Below are positions 8,059-17,640 of a stretch of 46,547 nt of DNA, piece by piece. The DNA comes from an uncultured Prevotellaceae bacterium. Its GTDB lineage: Bacteria > Bacteroidota > Bacteroidia > Bacteroidales > Bacteroidaceae. Location: positions 1 to 46,547 of the forward strand of contig CALELI010000115.1 of the NCBI GenBank assembly GCA_937902455.1, written 5' to 3'. How positions within the stretch are numbered: position 1 is the stretch's first letter; each line of letters opens with the position of its first letter. Under the pieces are notes generated by a model, which had not been told where the DNA came from, made no database searches, and saw only the letters and a program-made list of their open reading frames with translations. Made by a program: the position numbers and the translations under genes.

Positions 8059-11000
8059 TTACTTGATAAGTCTCTTCTTACCGTTTTCGATAACAATACC
8101 CTTATAGTCTGAACCAACTACCTGACCAGCGAGGTTGAAGCGTACGCTGCTAACTGGAGCAACTGGCTGGATGTCTTCGATACCAACTTCGCCACCCTGT
8201 TCTACGAGAACGATGCGGTCAACCCATGCCTTGCCTGTAAGCTTACCATGGTTGAAGTACATAACTGTAGTTCCTTCAGCAGCTGTGTTAGCCTCTGTAC
8301 ATTCTACAGTATAAGTGTACTGCTGCCATTCTGTAGTAAGAACTGCTGGTTCTGCGTTGTTCCATTCAGGACTTGGATATGCACCAGCACCTGGGTTGAA
8401 GTAGTCACCTTCAACTTCACCCTTAGCCCAGAATGTCAGAGTGTAAGTCTTACCGATTTCCATCTTAGCACCTTCCTTAAGGTCGCAGAGGAGCTGTGCG
8501 CCCCATGGGTCACCGGCAGGGTTAGTGCTTGTAAGAGCCATACAATACTCACTTCCATAACCTGGAGCAACAGCTTCGAATGTACCACCGTTGTTCCAAC
8601 CGAGGTATCTGAAGTTACCTGTAGTACCGTCTTCGAAACCGAATGAAGCTTCAGTAAGGAGGTTGTCATCAGAGTAAACTTCCTTCTCCTGAGCATTTAC
8701 GATAACGATGTGGTCAACGTATGCCTTACCGTTAGTCTTACCATAGTTGAAGTATACACAGTTGAGGCCATCAGCTGGATAATCGTCTGTAACCTTCAGT
8801 TCGAGTTCGTAGAGTGCCCAGTCGGTAGTAAGTGCCACCATATTGCCGTTCCACTCCTTGTTTCCAGCTGCCCATGGTGAGAACTGAGCACCGAATTCGA
8901 TTTCAGCACCTTCGTTTTCTGCCTTGGCATAGAATGAAACCTTGTAAGACTGACCAACCTTCATTGGAGTTTCGAGGTTGTAAGGAAGCTGAGCTTCGTA
9001 GTTCTGACCTGCTTTGCCGTTAGGAGCAAGTTCCATACAGTATGCACTGCCGTTCCAGCCTGGAGCTACAGCTGTTGCTGCGCCCTGATTGTTCCAGCCC
9101 TGCATCTTCCAACCACCTGTAGTACCGCCGTTGAATGCGAATGACTCGTCGTCAACGATGAGGTTGCCGTCAGGATTGATTTCTTCGCAGATGTCGTATA
9201 CCATGAAGCGGTCAACATAAGCTGTACCTGTCAACTTACCCTGGTTGAAGTAAACCTGAGTGTTACCATTTGCAGCTGTGTTAGCTTCTGTACATTCGAG
9301 AGTGTAAGTATACTGCTTCCAGCTTGTAGTGAGAACTGCTGGTTCTGCATTGTTCCATTCAGGATCTGGATAAGCACCAGCACCTGGAGCGATGTAGTCA
9401 CCTTCTACAGTACCCTTAGCCCAGAATGATACGATATAAGTCTTACCTCTTTCGAGCTTAGCACCTTCCTTGAGAGGGCAGAGGAGCTGTGCGCCCCATG
9501 GGTCACCGGCAGGGTTAGTGCTTGTGAGAGCCATGGCACCGGCACTCTTGTTGTAACCAGGAGCTACGTTAGTTGCTGTACCGCCGTTGTTCCAACCAAG
9601 ATAATGCCACTGACCAACTGTACCATTGTTGAAGTTGTAAGATTCTTCGTCAGCAATGAGGTTAGCAGATGGATTAGGTTCTGGAGTAGTTTCATCTTCT
9701 GGCTCACCGAGGTAGTAGAGCTTGAAGTTAGCGAAGATTACCCAGTCACCGCTTACGCCTGCAGTCTTGTTGATACCTACCTGGAGTGTACCTTCTTCAA
9801 GTGCGTTTACGATAGCTTCGCAAGGATAGTCACCCTTCTGGAAACGAAGAGCTGCACCTGCCATTGATTCAGGGAAGAAGAGAGAACCGATTACTGTGCT
9901 GTCTGCATCGTAGAGGTCTACGCGGCCGTCGAATGGATACTGGAATGCCTGACCACCTTTGTCATAAACTGTACCGTAGTTTTCTCTACCTTCTGCGTCA
10001 ACGATAGCCTTGTCGCCTGGTTCGAGTTCGTCGTAGAAGAGGAACTTGCCGTTACCACCGATTGTGTATGTACCGTCTGCGCTGAAGTCGAAGTAGTCAG
10101 CGAATGAGAGTTCAGTGTTCTTGGTATCACATACTGAAGTCACATAGTCCTTACCTGTACGTCCACCTGCCTTTACATAGAGAGTTGCATTGTGATTAGC
10201 CCATTCGTTCTTGTCCTGACCAGCGTCGAGCCAGTTCTGATAGCACTTAGCGAGGTCTGCTGAACCAGCACCGTCACGATAGAGAGCCTGAGCTGTTACC
10301 TTATACTTACCAGCTGGCATGTAAGGGATTGCCTGATAGAAATCAAATGTAGTCTGATTCCAGATTTCAGCGTTGTTACGAGCATATTCGTTCTGAGAGA
10401 TGTCTGTGCCTTCCCAACCGCTTGTGTCTACGAATGTAGGGTTCTTGAGGATAGAAGTGATGTCGAGAGGATTCTCTTCACTTGCTGTTTCACCACCGAG
10501 CTGCTTGATCATTTCGATGTTTGTAGGAATTGAGAGAGCTGCCACATATTCCTTGAGAAGAGTAGGATCAGCCATGTTTGCCTTGAGGTAAGCAGTCTGA
10601 TCTGCAAGAAGCTTGGCGATTTCATCATTCTTATACTTGAGAGCCTTGTCATAAACTGGCATGTATTCAGCGTATGCTGTGTACATCTTGTCAGCTGCCT
10701 GAGCGTCTACGTAAGTTTCAGTATCCTTTTCACCGAGACCCAGTACATACTGGAATGGAACGTCGATGATAGCGAACTGGTCTGTACCTTCTGCATATCC
10801 ACCCTGGAGAGCAGTGAAGTTTTCTACAGCCTTGTAGTTCTTCATGTAGTCGTTAACAGTAGTCATGTACTTGTTAGCTTCCTTGATGAGAGCCATGTTA
10901 GCTTCGTAGAGAGCTGCATCTGTACCGATAGGGAGTACAATCTGGTCGAGGAGATCCTTAACATATTTCTTGTCACCAGCGAATGCGAGTGCTTCGTACT

Positions 11001-13026
11001 TGGCATTGACTGCGTCGATGTCTGTCTGGATCATCTTGTCGAACTCTGGGCTTTCGCCGTGGAAGTAGAGACGGAAACCAGTTGCGTTCATTACGTTAGT
11101 TGTCTGAGCAGCGATGAGGAGCTTGCCATCAGGTACCTGGATGATACCAGTCTTGTGCTCCTTCCATGCCTGTGGATTCCATTCCTGCCATTTGTACTGA
11201 GTCCAACCATTGTTAGCCTGATCAGTATCAACGTCAAAATCTGACTTAACAACGTCTTCTGCGCTGTTCATAGCGTAGATGTTGTGGAATGTAGAAACAC
11301 CATCAGGAGTTGTCCATGACATACCGTTGTCACCTCTCATGAGGGCCTTGAGGCTGTAGTAACCTTCAGGAAGACCAACGAGCTGCTGGCAGATTTCCTC
11401 AGAACCACCTGAGATTGAGTTCCAACCAGAAGAAGGACCAATGAGGCAAGACTGATAGTACAACTGGAGGCCTGGTGACCATCCTTCGAAGTTAACTTTC
11501 TTGAACCACTGGTTAGTAGCTTCTACGTCAGCACTGAGGACTACGTCGGAACAAATGTCTGTACGACCACTAACCTTACCAGAGTAGTTACCTGGGGCAC
11601 CGAGAGCAGAACGGTCAGCCCAAGTTTCTTCTGTGAGCTGCCATGCCTTATTTGCTTCCTCACCATCAACTGGGAGGTATTCAGGATTGTATTCTGCATT
11701 TACGAACCAAGGCTGCTTGATAAGCATTGTGAAGTCCTTGTTACCGTCAGCATCGAAGTCCTGGCTGTCGAGGTAAGCTGCACGTGCAGTAGAAAGACCG
11801 TCGAATGCATCCTTGTACTCTGCTACATCGTCAACATAGTCTGCGAATGCAACTTCCTTAGCTGCTTCGATAGCGAATTCGAATTCAGCCTTGCCTGGGA
11901 AGTCTGTAGCAACGAACATATCTTCTGACATGTTGATAAGGTCGCCGAGAGACTTAGCAGAATTGAATGCTGCTTCAAATTCTTCACGGAGTGCGAGTGC
12001 CTTCTCTGTTCCTTCGTTCAGTTCTTCTGTTGTTCCACCTTCGTAATCACCTTCGAGTTCAATCATTGCGTCCTCCATGAGAGAAACCAATGCAGTGTAA
12101 CCTTCATTGTCGATACGACCCTGGAGAGTAAGGAGTTCACCCATAGCTTCTTCGAACAGTTCTGCAGCAAGGTCATGCTGAGCCTCTGCGTCTGCTGGAC
12201 CGTTGTAGAAAATCTTCATGCGTGACCATGGGAACCAGTCCTGAGAGATGTTAGCTGTCTTCTTCAGACCGATACGGATGAAACCGTCTTCGAGAAGGAT
12301 GAACTTAACTGTGTGGTAGTAGTTACCATTTGGAGTCTCAGGGCTTATGTAGCGGAAGTGTTCTGCAGCACTCTCATCGCAGTTTGGATAGTAGATAGTA
12401 TCCTCTGGTGCGAGAGCCCAATAACCGTCAGTCTTCCAAGATGTACCTGAGTCAGCACCAGTGTACAGACCTTCATGAACCTGTGAGAAAGGAAGAGTCT
12501 TGATGGCAACGTCGTACTTACTGATTGGAGTACTTTCTGGATCGTTGCTTCCAAGTACGTTCACATAGAGGTGAGCGTTTCTCTTAGGGTTACCAGCCTT
12601 GAAGCTTGTCCAAGTGTCGGCAGGAGTACCTTCACGGTAAACTGCGTTAACTGCAGCTGTGTAGTAACCTGCTGGCAGAGGAATAACCTGGTACATGTCT
12701 GGCAGAGAGCCACCTGCACCGTCCTTGTAGAAACCTACTGCTGGCCATGGGTTAGTCTCAGGGTCAGCTGTTGCGTCCAGCGCTACTTCGTTTGGCTGGT
12801 CGCCTTTCCACCAGTTTGATGGGTTTGGAGTCAGTGTTACAGCCTGATCGTTGGCCTTTGTAGCACCTGCTGTCCAAGTTCCATCATAGTCTCCCCACAG
12901 ACCGAGGTCAGCAAGGGCCTTGGAAATATCCTGGCCTGCTGTCCACTGGCTTGCATCAGGAGTAGTCTGAGCGTTTGCAAACACTGTCATGCAGAGAGCA
13001 AACATAAAAGTAAAAACTTTTCTCAT
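8059..13026 (-). CDS. Secreted protein with three CBM4_9-like modules and T9SS-like tail
   Basis: 1655 aa. Signal peptide about 1-19 (…TVFANAQ). The first two thirds contain several jelly-roll segments of the kind LKNPTFVDTSGW, separated by Ala/Leu/Glu-rich helical linkers. Three carbohydrate-binding CBM4_9-like modules follow, starting near residues 1119 (NLIADEES), 1286 (NLIVDDES) and 1454 (NLLTEASF), each about 165 aa. The protein ends GIVIENGKKRLIK, a T9SS-like sorting tail. No catalytic motif was recognised, so it may bind polysaccharide at the surface or hold an unrecognised enzyme domain. It is divergent from the sensor-regulator gene, near a xylanase, and shares a promoter motif with the xylanase; xylan is therefore the likely ligand (inference). 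Modules 1 and 3 are much closer in DNA sequence to each other than to module 2. Confidence 0.8.
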   Translation of the reverse strand: MRKVFTFMFALCMTVFANAQTTPDASQWTAGQDISKALADLGLWGDYDGTWTAGATKANDQAVTLTPNPSNWWKGDQPNEVALDATADPETNPWPAVGFYKDGAGGSLPDMYQVIPLPAGYYTAAVNAVYREGTPADTWTSFKAGNPKRNAHLYVNVLGSNDPESTPISKYDVAIKTLPFSQVHEGLYTGADSGTSWKTDGYWALAPEDTIYYPNCDESAAEHFRYISPETPNGNYYHTVKFILLEDGFIRIGLKKTANISQDWFPWSRMKIFYNGPADAEAQHDLAAELFEEAMGELLTLQGRIDNEGYTALVSLMEDAMIELEGDYEGGTTEELNEGTEKALALREEFEAAFNSAKSLGDLINMSEDMFVATDFPGKAEFEFAIEAAKEVAFADYVDDVAEYKDAFDGLSTARAAYLDSQDFDADGNKDFTMLIKQPWFVNAEYNPEYLPVDGEEANKAWQLTEETWADRSALGAPGNYSGKVSGRTDICSDVVLSADVEATNQWFKKVNFEGWSPGLQLYYQSCLIGPSSGWNSISGGSEEICQQLVGLPEGYYSLKALMRGDNGMSWTTPDGVSTFHNIYAMNSAEDVVKSDFDVDTDQANNGWTQYKWQEWNPQAWKEHKTGIIQVPDGKLLIAAQTTNVMNATGFRLYFHGESPEFDKMIQTDIDAVNAKYEALAFAGDKKYVKDLLDQIVLPIGTDAALYEANMALIKEANKYMTTVNDYMKNYKAVENFTALQGGYAEGTDQFAIIDVPFQYVLGLGEKDTETYVDAQAADKMYTAYAEYMPVYDKALKYKNDEIAKLLADQTAYLKANMADPTLLKEYVAALSIPTNIEMIKQLGGETASEENPLDITSILKNPTFVDTSGWEGTDISQNEYARNNAEIWNQTTFDFYQAIPYMPAGKYKVTAQALYRDGAGSADLAKCYQNWLDAGQDKNEWANHNATLYVKAGGRTGKDYVTSVCDTKNTELSFADYFDFSADGTYTIGGNGKFLFYDELEPGDKAIVDAEGRENYGTVYDKGGQAFQYPFDGRVDLYDADSTVIGSLFFPESMAGAALRFQKGDYPCEAIVNALEEGTLQVGINKTAGVSGDWVIFANFKLYYLGEPEDETTPEPNPSANLIADEESYNFNNGTVGQWHYLGWNNGGTATNVAPGYNKSAGAMALTSTNPAGDPWGAQLLCPLKEGAKLERGKTYIVSFWAKGTVEGDYIAPGAGAYPDPEWNNAEPAVLTTSWKQYTYTLECTEANTAANGNTQVYFNQGKLTGTAYVDRFMVYDICEEINPDGNLIVDDESFAFNGGTTGGWKMQGWNNQGAATAVAPGWNGSAYCMELAPNGKAGQNYEAQLPYNLETPMKVGQSYKVSFYAKAENEGAEIEFGAQFSPWAAGNKEWNGNMVALTTDWALYELELKVTDDYPADGLNCVYFNYGKTNGKAYVDHIVIVNAQEKEVYSDDNLLTEASFGFEDGTTGNFRYLGWNNGGTFEAVAPGYGSEYCMALTSTNPAGDPWGAQLLCDLKEGAKMEIGKTYTLTFWAKGEVEGDYFNPGAGAYPSPEWNNAEPAVLTTEWQQYTYTVECTEANTAAEGTTVMYFNHGKLTGKAWVDRIVLVEQGGEVGIEDIQPVAPVSSVRFNLAGQVVGSDYKGIVIENGKKRLIK
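8232..9660 (-). repeat. Repeated CBM-module coding DNA inside the 1655-aa gene
   Basis: The coding DNA of module 3 (about 8232-8665) and module 1 (about 9225-9660) is very similar. A stretch of 48 bases at 8485-8532 recurs without change at 9478-9525, an offset of 993 bp (331 codons). Module 2, between them, is clearly more diverged. Confidence 0.85.
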
Positions 13027-13421
13027 GTTGTGATGTTGTTTAATTGGTTAATAAAAAAGATAAATAAATCGAAAGTTCAATATCGGTTGCAAATTTACAA
13101 TATAATTGTAATATATATTATCTTCTATGTAACATATATTGTCATACATGATACCAATTGACGGAAAACACGTAATTATTCCCAGAAACGGGCGCATTTT
13201 TCACTCTCATCCAAATCTTGTCATACCATAATAAGTTATTAATTGCACGGCAAAGATAGGAAAAAAATATTACACTCCAAATAAAAGTTAAGCTTTTAAC
13301 ATTCTGAACAGTCAGAAAAACTCTGCTCACGTAACATTTTACATGAAAATATTTGCTCTAATGTAACATTTATATGAAAAAAATGTGTTAACTTTGCCTC
13401 CGAACTAATTGAATAATATTT
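13027..13421. promoter_or_regulatory. Divergent control region between the CBM gene and the sensor-regulator
   Basis: The 395-bp AT-rich gap holds no gene. For the CBM gene (minus), TAAATTTG (complement of 13090-13097) is a -7 box without a good -33 box; TGTAACA at 13128-13134 lies 34 bp upstream of it. For the sensor gene (plus), TAACTTTG at 13389-13396 is the -7 box, preceded by two direct copies of GTAACATTT (13331 and 13363), 32 bp or about three helical turns apart. Both genes may therefore be controlled by a regulator that binds TGTAACA, plausibly the neighbouring sensor-regulator. Confidence 0.55.
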
Positions 13422-16400
13422 ATGAAAGCATTGAATAATAGAATATTAAACAAATGTAACATTGTTGTAGCACTGTATGTAACATTAATCTGTGTATTCT
13501 ATGGAGACATGGCATCGGCCCAGATACCTCGTTTGCTCACCACTCAGCATGGACTTAACACGAGTGACATACGCAGCATAGATATTGACAGCAGGGGAAT
13601 GGCCTGGATTTCTGGGCCCTCCACTCTCGAGATGTTCGACGGAAACCAATTCTATGAGATATCACTTAAAAATGACACGACAGATGGCAATATCTGTGAT
13701 GTGGTGAATGGAATAGATGAAATAGCATCTCAGCAATACCTTGTAAGAACCAATAACGGACTGTATCATTACGACCTATTGCAGGACAAGTTCACGCCTG
13801 TCTACATCAGCAGCAACGAGATGAATCAGGAACGCCCTCCTGTTGGAAGCACTCATCCATACGTTTCTCAAGACAAGAGACTGGTGATAACAGAAGGCTC
13901 GGGGGTGTATGTCCTGGACATCAATACCTTCAAGGTCGATGAGAAGGAGTCAGCAAAAATCGAGAAACTTCTTGACGCAAGATTCATACTGAAGGCTATT
14001 ACGGACAGTAAGGGCAGGCTCTGGATTTGCGACATCAGCACTCATCTGAAAGGCTTTGACATAACTCATAGTAAACAGATAAAGTTCAAGGAAGACGAGC
14101 GAGCACATGCCATTCTTTCACAAAATAATGTGGAAAGTATCTGCGATGCCGGTGACTATATATATTTCGGTACGCGCGAGGGAGTGTTATGCTATAACGA
14201 AAAGACGAACACGGTGAGTTATGTCGACGGATCGGCAATTCACGGAGCACCGATTGTTGCCATGCTGACAACCACTGACAATAGGCTACTGTTAGGTACA
14301 GACGGTCACGGGTTATGGGACCTAAGAATTAGCGGAATGCTGAAACGGTTCGAAATGACCAATGCACACTACAACATTGATTACGGCAAGGTAAAATGCA
14401 TGGTACAAGATAAAGATGGCAATATCCTTATTGGGCTAATGCAAAAGGGGCTGATGGTGATTCCACCTCATTCCGACACATTCAGATATCACACGATTTC
14501 CCCTACAAATGATAACTACAATGCCTCATGTATCACGGCAATGACAGTTGACGACAAACTGAACTACTGGATTGGGACAGATGGCTGTGGTGTATTCAAG
14601 ACCGACGGACTCCATCTCGCTACCGCACATCCAGTAAACGACGGACTCTCCTCGCTCCTTATTCAGAGTGTACAAGTTGACAAACGACAGACGGTATGGG
14701 TAGGTTCCTATGGAGGTGGCGTGCAGTATTTCGACGGCACACGCTTTGTCACACATCCAGATTGCAGTCCGTTAAGATCAGCACTTGTAATGGCATTGGC
14801 GTATGATAAGGACCGTGACAGACTGTACATAGGAGGTAACGGAAGTGGTGTATTCTTCTTTGACATCCAGACAGGACGCCTCAATCACCCTTCTTTCTCA
14901 TCGAATGTGAATCCATGGATTACAGCACTCCATGTAGGAAAAGACGGAAAACTGTTCATAGGTACATCAAATGGGTTATGGTGTTATGATTCTGTGACGA
15001 AGAAAGATAGTGAAATAAAATGCAAAGGGTTGAGGCCAAGGGTAGTGTCGTGTATCGTGACCGACGAAAACAAATTACTATTCGGAACGTCAGAAGGTCT
15101 TGGTATATATGACATAAAGACTGGTGACTGCACAAAACTAATTGATAACGAACGCATAAAGTCAATCGAACAGACTCAGACAGACTATTGGATTGCCACT
15201 TCACGCGGTATCATCAGTATTGACAAAAAGACTCTGGATCAAAAACGATACTCATCACTGGGAGGATTCTTCATGGGAGAATTCCATGCTAACAGCAGTG
15301 TGCATCCTGTGCCTGATGACATTCTCTTCGGTGGTGATAATGGAATAGTCTGCTTCACCCCTTCCCTTATTAAGCAGAAAAAGGCGATAGGCTCTCCATT
15401 ACTCTTTAATGAACTGCGTATTGGTGATGAGGTGATGGTTGCCATACCGGAAAAAATCAAACTGGATCATGACCATAACTCGTTCTTTCTTGCATTCAGC
15501 GTTCCGCAGTTCTCCGCACCAGAAAGGATTCACTATAGTTATATGCTCGAAGGATTTGATAAGGACTGGAGAAAATGCGAAGGAAGTCCAGAGGTGACAT
15601 ACTCCAGTCTACCATCAGGAAATTATACCCTTCGGGTAAGGGCATACAATGAATCAGATACAGATTATTTCCAGGAAAGAGAAATTGACATTAAGGTACT
15701 CGCACCTTGGTACGCCTCATTCTGGGCATGGATGTGCTACCTGCTGATCATAGGCACGATTGGGTATTTCTTCTACAAGGCATACGCATCACGAAAGAAG
15801 CAGAGGAAATTACTTCGTATTGCACGTGAAAACGAAGAAATGAAAGAGGCAAGACTGAAGATGTTCACCAGCATTACCCACGAACTGCGAACCCCTCTGA
15901 CTATGATTGTATCACCGCTCAAACAATTGTCAACATCTTATAAGGATGAAAGCATACAAAGTTTGTGCGATACCATGAAACGTAACTGTGACCGACTACT
16001 CAACATAGTGAAGCAAATCACTGACATACGTCACATTGACAGTGGGCAACTGAGACTCCGATTCAAGGAAGTGGATTTCATAAACTATTCCGAAAACATC
16101 TATTCCGCATTCAGTGCAAATGCCAAGATAAAGCATATCTCATTCATTTCCGAACATACCGACAATGTCATTAACATCTGGCTTGACCCTGTACATTTTG
16201 AAAAGATAATCGTCAACCTCCTCTCCAATGCATTCAAGTTCACTCCTGAAGGTGGAAAGATAATAGTACGTTCTACCATTTGTCACAACAAGAAGAAGCA
16301 GGACGGACAATCAGATCTTATCCATAAGGGCCATGACGAATATATGGAACTGCGTATCTACAATAGCGGTTCACACATAAAGAGTTCAGATCTTCCTCAT

Positions 16401-17498
16401 ATCTTTGACCGTTTCTATCAGTGTGAAGATGGAATGAACAGAGAAGGGAGCGGAATAGGACTGAACCTTGTGGCAGAACTTGTTGCACTTCATCACGGCA
16501 AGATATATGCCCACAATGTGGAACCGGAGGGGGTGGAATTTATACTTAATTTCCCTCTTGGCAACTCCCACCTCAGTGAGGAGGAAATGGCTGCAGCCAA
16601 TGAACCCGAAGAACCAACAGAAGAACAGGCATCTGTCTGGGGAGGAGTCGAGAGTGCTCCAAATGTTGCCGAAGGCGAACAGGGCAACGTCGCACAGAAG
16701 AAGCAGACCGTCCTTATTGTTGATGATGACAAGGAATTATGCGAATATATTGCCAACGAACTTGGAAAATACTATAATATTCTTGTTGCCTTTGGAGGGA
16801 ACAGTGCATGGCAGATTGTGCTTAAGCAGCGCCCTGACGCCATCGTCACTGATGTGAAGATGGATGACGGAGACGGTACGGAACTTTGTAAGCGAATCAA
16901 GAACAACCCAGAAACTGATAACATACCAATCATAATGCTCACAGGAGAGAGCAGTGATCACGCACAGATTCAGAGCCTCAACCTACAGGTAGACTACTTC
17001 CTCAGCAAGCCATTCAACCTTATGGTCCTCCGTGGAGCTATTGGTCAGGTGCTCAGAGTGCGCGAAAACCTCCGTCAGCGTATAAGTCGCAAGGACCTTG
17101 GAAAGGATTATGATGCAATCACAATCGACTCTGCCGACAATAAACTCTTCAACAAGATCAACGACCAGCTCCTCAAGCATATCGACGATGCCGAATTTGG
17201 AGTGGAACGTCTTGCAGAACAAGTTGGAATAAGCCGTGTTCATCTCAACAGAAAGATGAAGGAACGTTATGGATTATCACCACGACAGTACATCAAGTCA
17301 TTCCGTCTGAAACAAGCCGCCTACCTTCTCGTCCACAATAATGTCAATGTCAGTGAGGTGGTCTATAAACTGGGATTCTCGTCTCATTCATTCTTTACAA
17401 GTAGCTTCCACGAGTACTTTGGTATGTCGCCTAAAGAGTTTGTAGCATACTACTCTCAGCACCCAGACGATGAGACTCTTCAGAAACTTCTGGAATGA
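13422..17498 (+). CDS. Hybrid two-component system sensor/AraC-type regulator, XynR-like
   Basis: 1358 aa. Bacteroidetes hybrid two-component systems join a periplasmic glycan sensor, histidine kinase, receiver and DNA-binding domain in one inner-membrane protein. Here: signal peptide about 1-34; beta-propeller repeats of the Reg_prop type (WVGSYGGGVQYFDG); a Y_Y_Y domain (about 685-758); a membrane helix (about 766-786); HisKA with the phospho-acceptor His820 in ITHELRTPL; HATPase with N-box NLLSNAFKF (from 932) and GSGIGL; receiver with VLIVDDD (1097-1103) and acceptor Asp1144; and a C-terminal AraC-type helix-turn-helix (about 1245-1350). All key catalytic residues are present. Prevotella relatives of this type (XynR) switch on xylanase genes in response to xylo-oligosaccharides. 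The xylanase immediately downstream fits such a role, but the ligand is inferred. Confidence 0.93.
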   Translation: MKALNNRILNKCNIVVALYVTLICVFYGDMASAQIPRLLTTQHGLNTSDIRSIDIDSRGMAWISGPSTLEMFDGNQFYEISLKNDTTDGNICDVVNGIDEIASQQYLVRTNNGLYHYDLLQDKFTPVYISSNEMNQERPPVGSTHPYVSQDKRLVITEGSGVYVLDINTFKVDEKESAKIEKLLDARFILKAITDSKGRLWICDISTHLKGFDITHSKQIKFKEDERAHAILSQNNVESICDAGDYIYFGTREGVLCYNEKTNTVSYVDGSAIHGAPIVAMLTTTDNRLLLGTDGHGLWDLRISGMLKRFEMTNAHYNIDYGKVKCMVQDKDGNILIGLMQKGLMVIPPHSDTFRYHTISPTNDNYNASCITAMTVDDKLNYWIGTDGCGVFKTDGLHLATAHPVNDGLSSLLIQSVQVDKRQTVWVGSYGGGVQYFDGTRFVTHPDCSPLRSALVMALAYDKDRDRLYIGGNGSGVFFFDIQTGRLNHPSFSSNVNPWITALHVGKDGKLFIGTSNGLWCYDSVTKKDSEIKCKGLRPRVVSCIVTDENKLLFGTSEGLGIYDIKTGDCTKLIDNERIKSIEQTQTDYWIATSRGIISIDKKTLDQKRYSSLGGFFMGEFHANSSVHPVPDDILFGGDNGIVCFTPSLIKQKKAIGSPLLFNELRIGDEVMVAIPEKIKLDHDHNSFFLAFSVPQFSAPERIHYSYMLEGFDKDWRKCEGSPEVTYSSLPSGNYTLRVRAYNESDTDYFQEREIDIKVLAPWYASFWAWMCYLLIIGTIGYFFYKAYASRKKQRKLLRIARENEEMKEARLKMFTSITHELRTPLTMIVSPLKQLSTSYKDESIQSLCDTMKRNCDRLLNIVKQITDIRHIDSGQLRLRFKEVDFINYSENIYSAFSANAKIKHISFISEHTDNVINIWLDPVHFEKIIVNLLSNAFKFTPEGGKIIVRSTICHNKKKQDGQSDLIHKGHDEYMELRIYNSGSHIKSSDLPHIFDRFYQCEDGMNREGSGIGLNLVAELVALHHGKIYAHNVEPEGVEFILNFPLGNSHLSEEEMAAANEPEEPTEEQASVWGGVESAPNVAEGEQGNVAQKKQTVLIVDDDKELCEYIANELGKYYNILVAFGGNSAWQIVLKQRPDAIVTDVKMDDGDGTELCKRIKNNPETDNIPIIMLTGESSDHAQIQSLNLQVDYFLSKPFNLMVLRGAIGQVLRVRENLRQRISRKDLGKDYDAITIDSADNKLFNKINDQLLKHIDDAEFGVERLAEQVGISRVHLNRKMKERYGLSPRQYIKSFRLKQAAYLLVHNNVNVSEVVYKLGFSSHSFFTSSFHEYFGMSPKEFVAYYSQHPDDETLQKLLE

Positions 17499-17500
17499 TT

Positions 17501-17566
17501 TGTTACAAAAAATGAAATTTTTGTTACACATATATTATATAATGTATTTAGTTTTATGTAACTTTG
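17501..17566 (+). promoter_or_regulatory. Xylanase promoter with paired TGTTACA motifs
   Basis: TGTTACA occurs at 17501-17507 and 17522-17528, 21 bp (two helical turns) apart. The -7 box TAACTTTG is at 17559-17566, and no good -33 box is seen, as expected for an activator-dependent promoter. The nearer motif is centred 34 bp upstream of the -7 box, the same distance and orientation as at the CBM gene promoter. The first copy begins just after the sensor stop codon. Confidence 0.55.
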
Positions 17567-17640
17567 CAAGCAGATTACGGACATGAATTCGTATTTGGCA
17601 TGGCAGTTAATAACATTTTTAATCTAAATAATTAAGTTTT

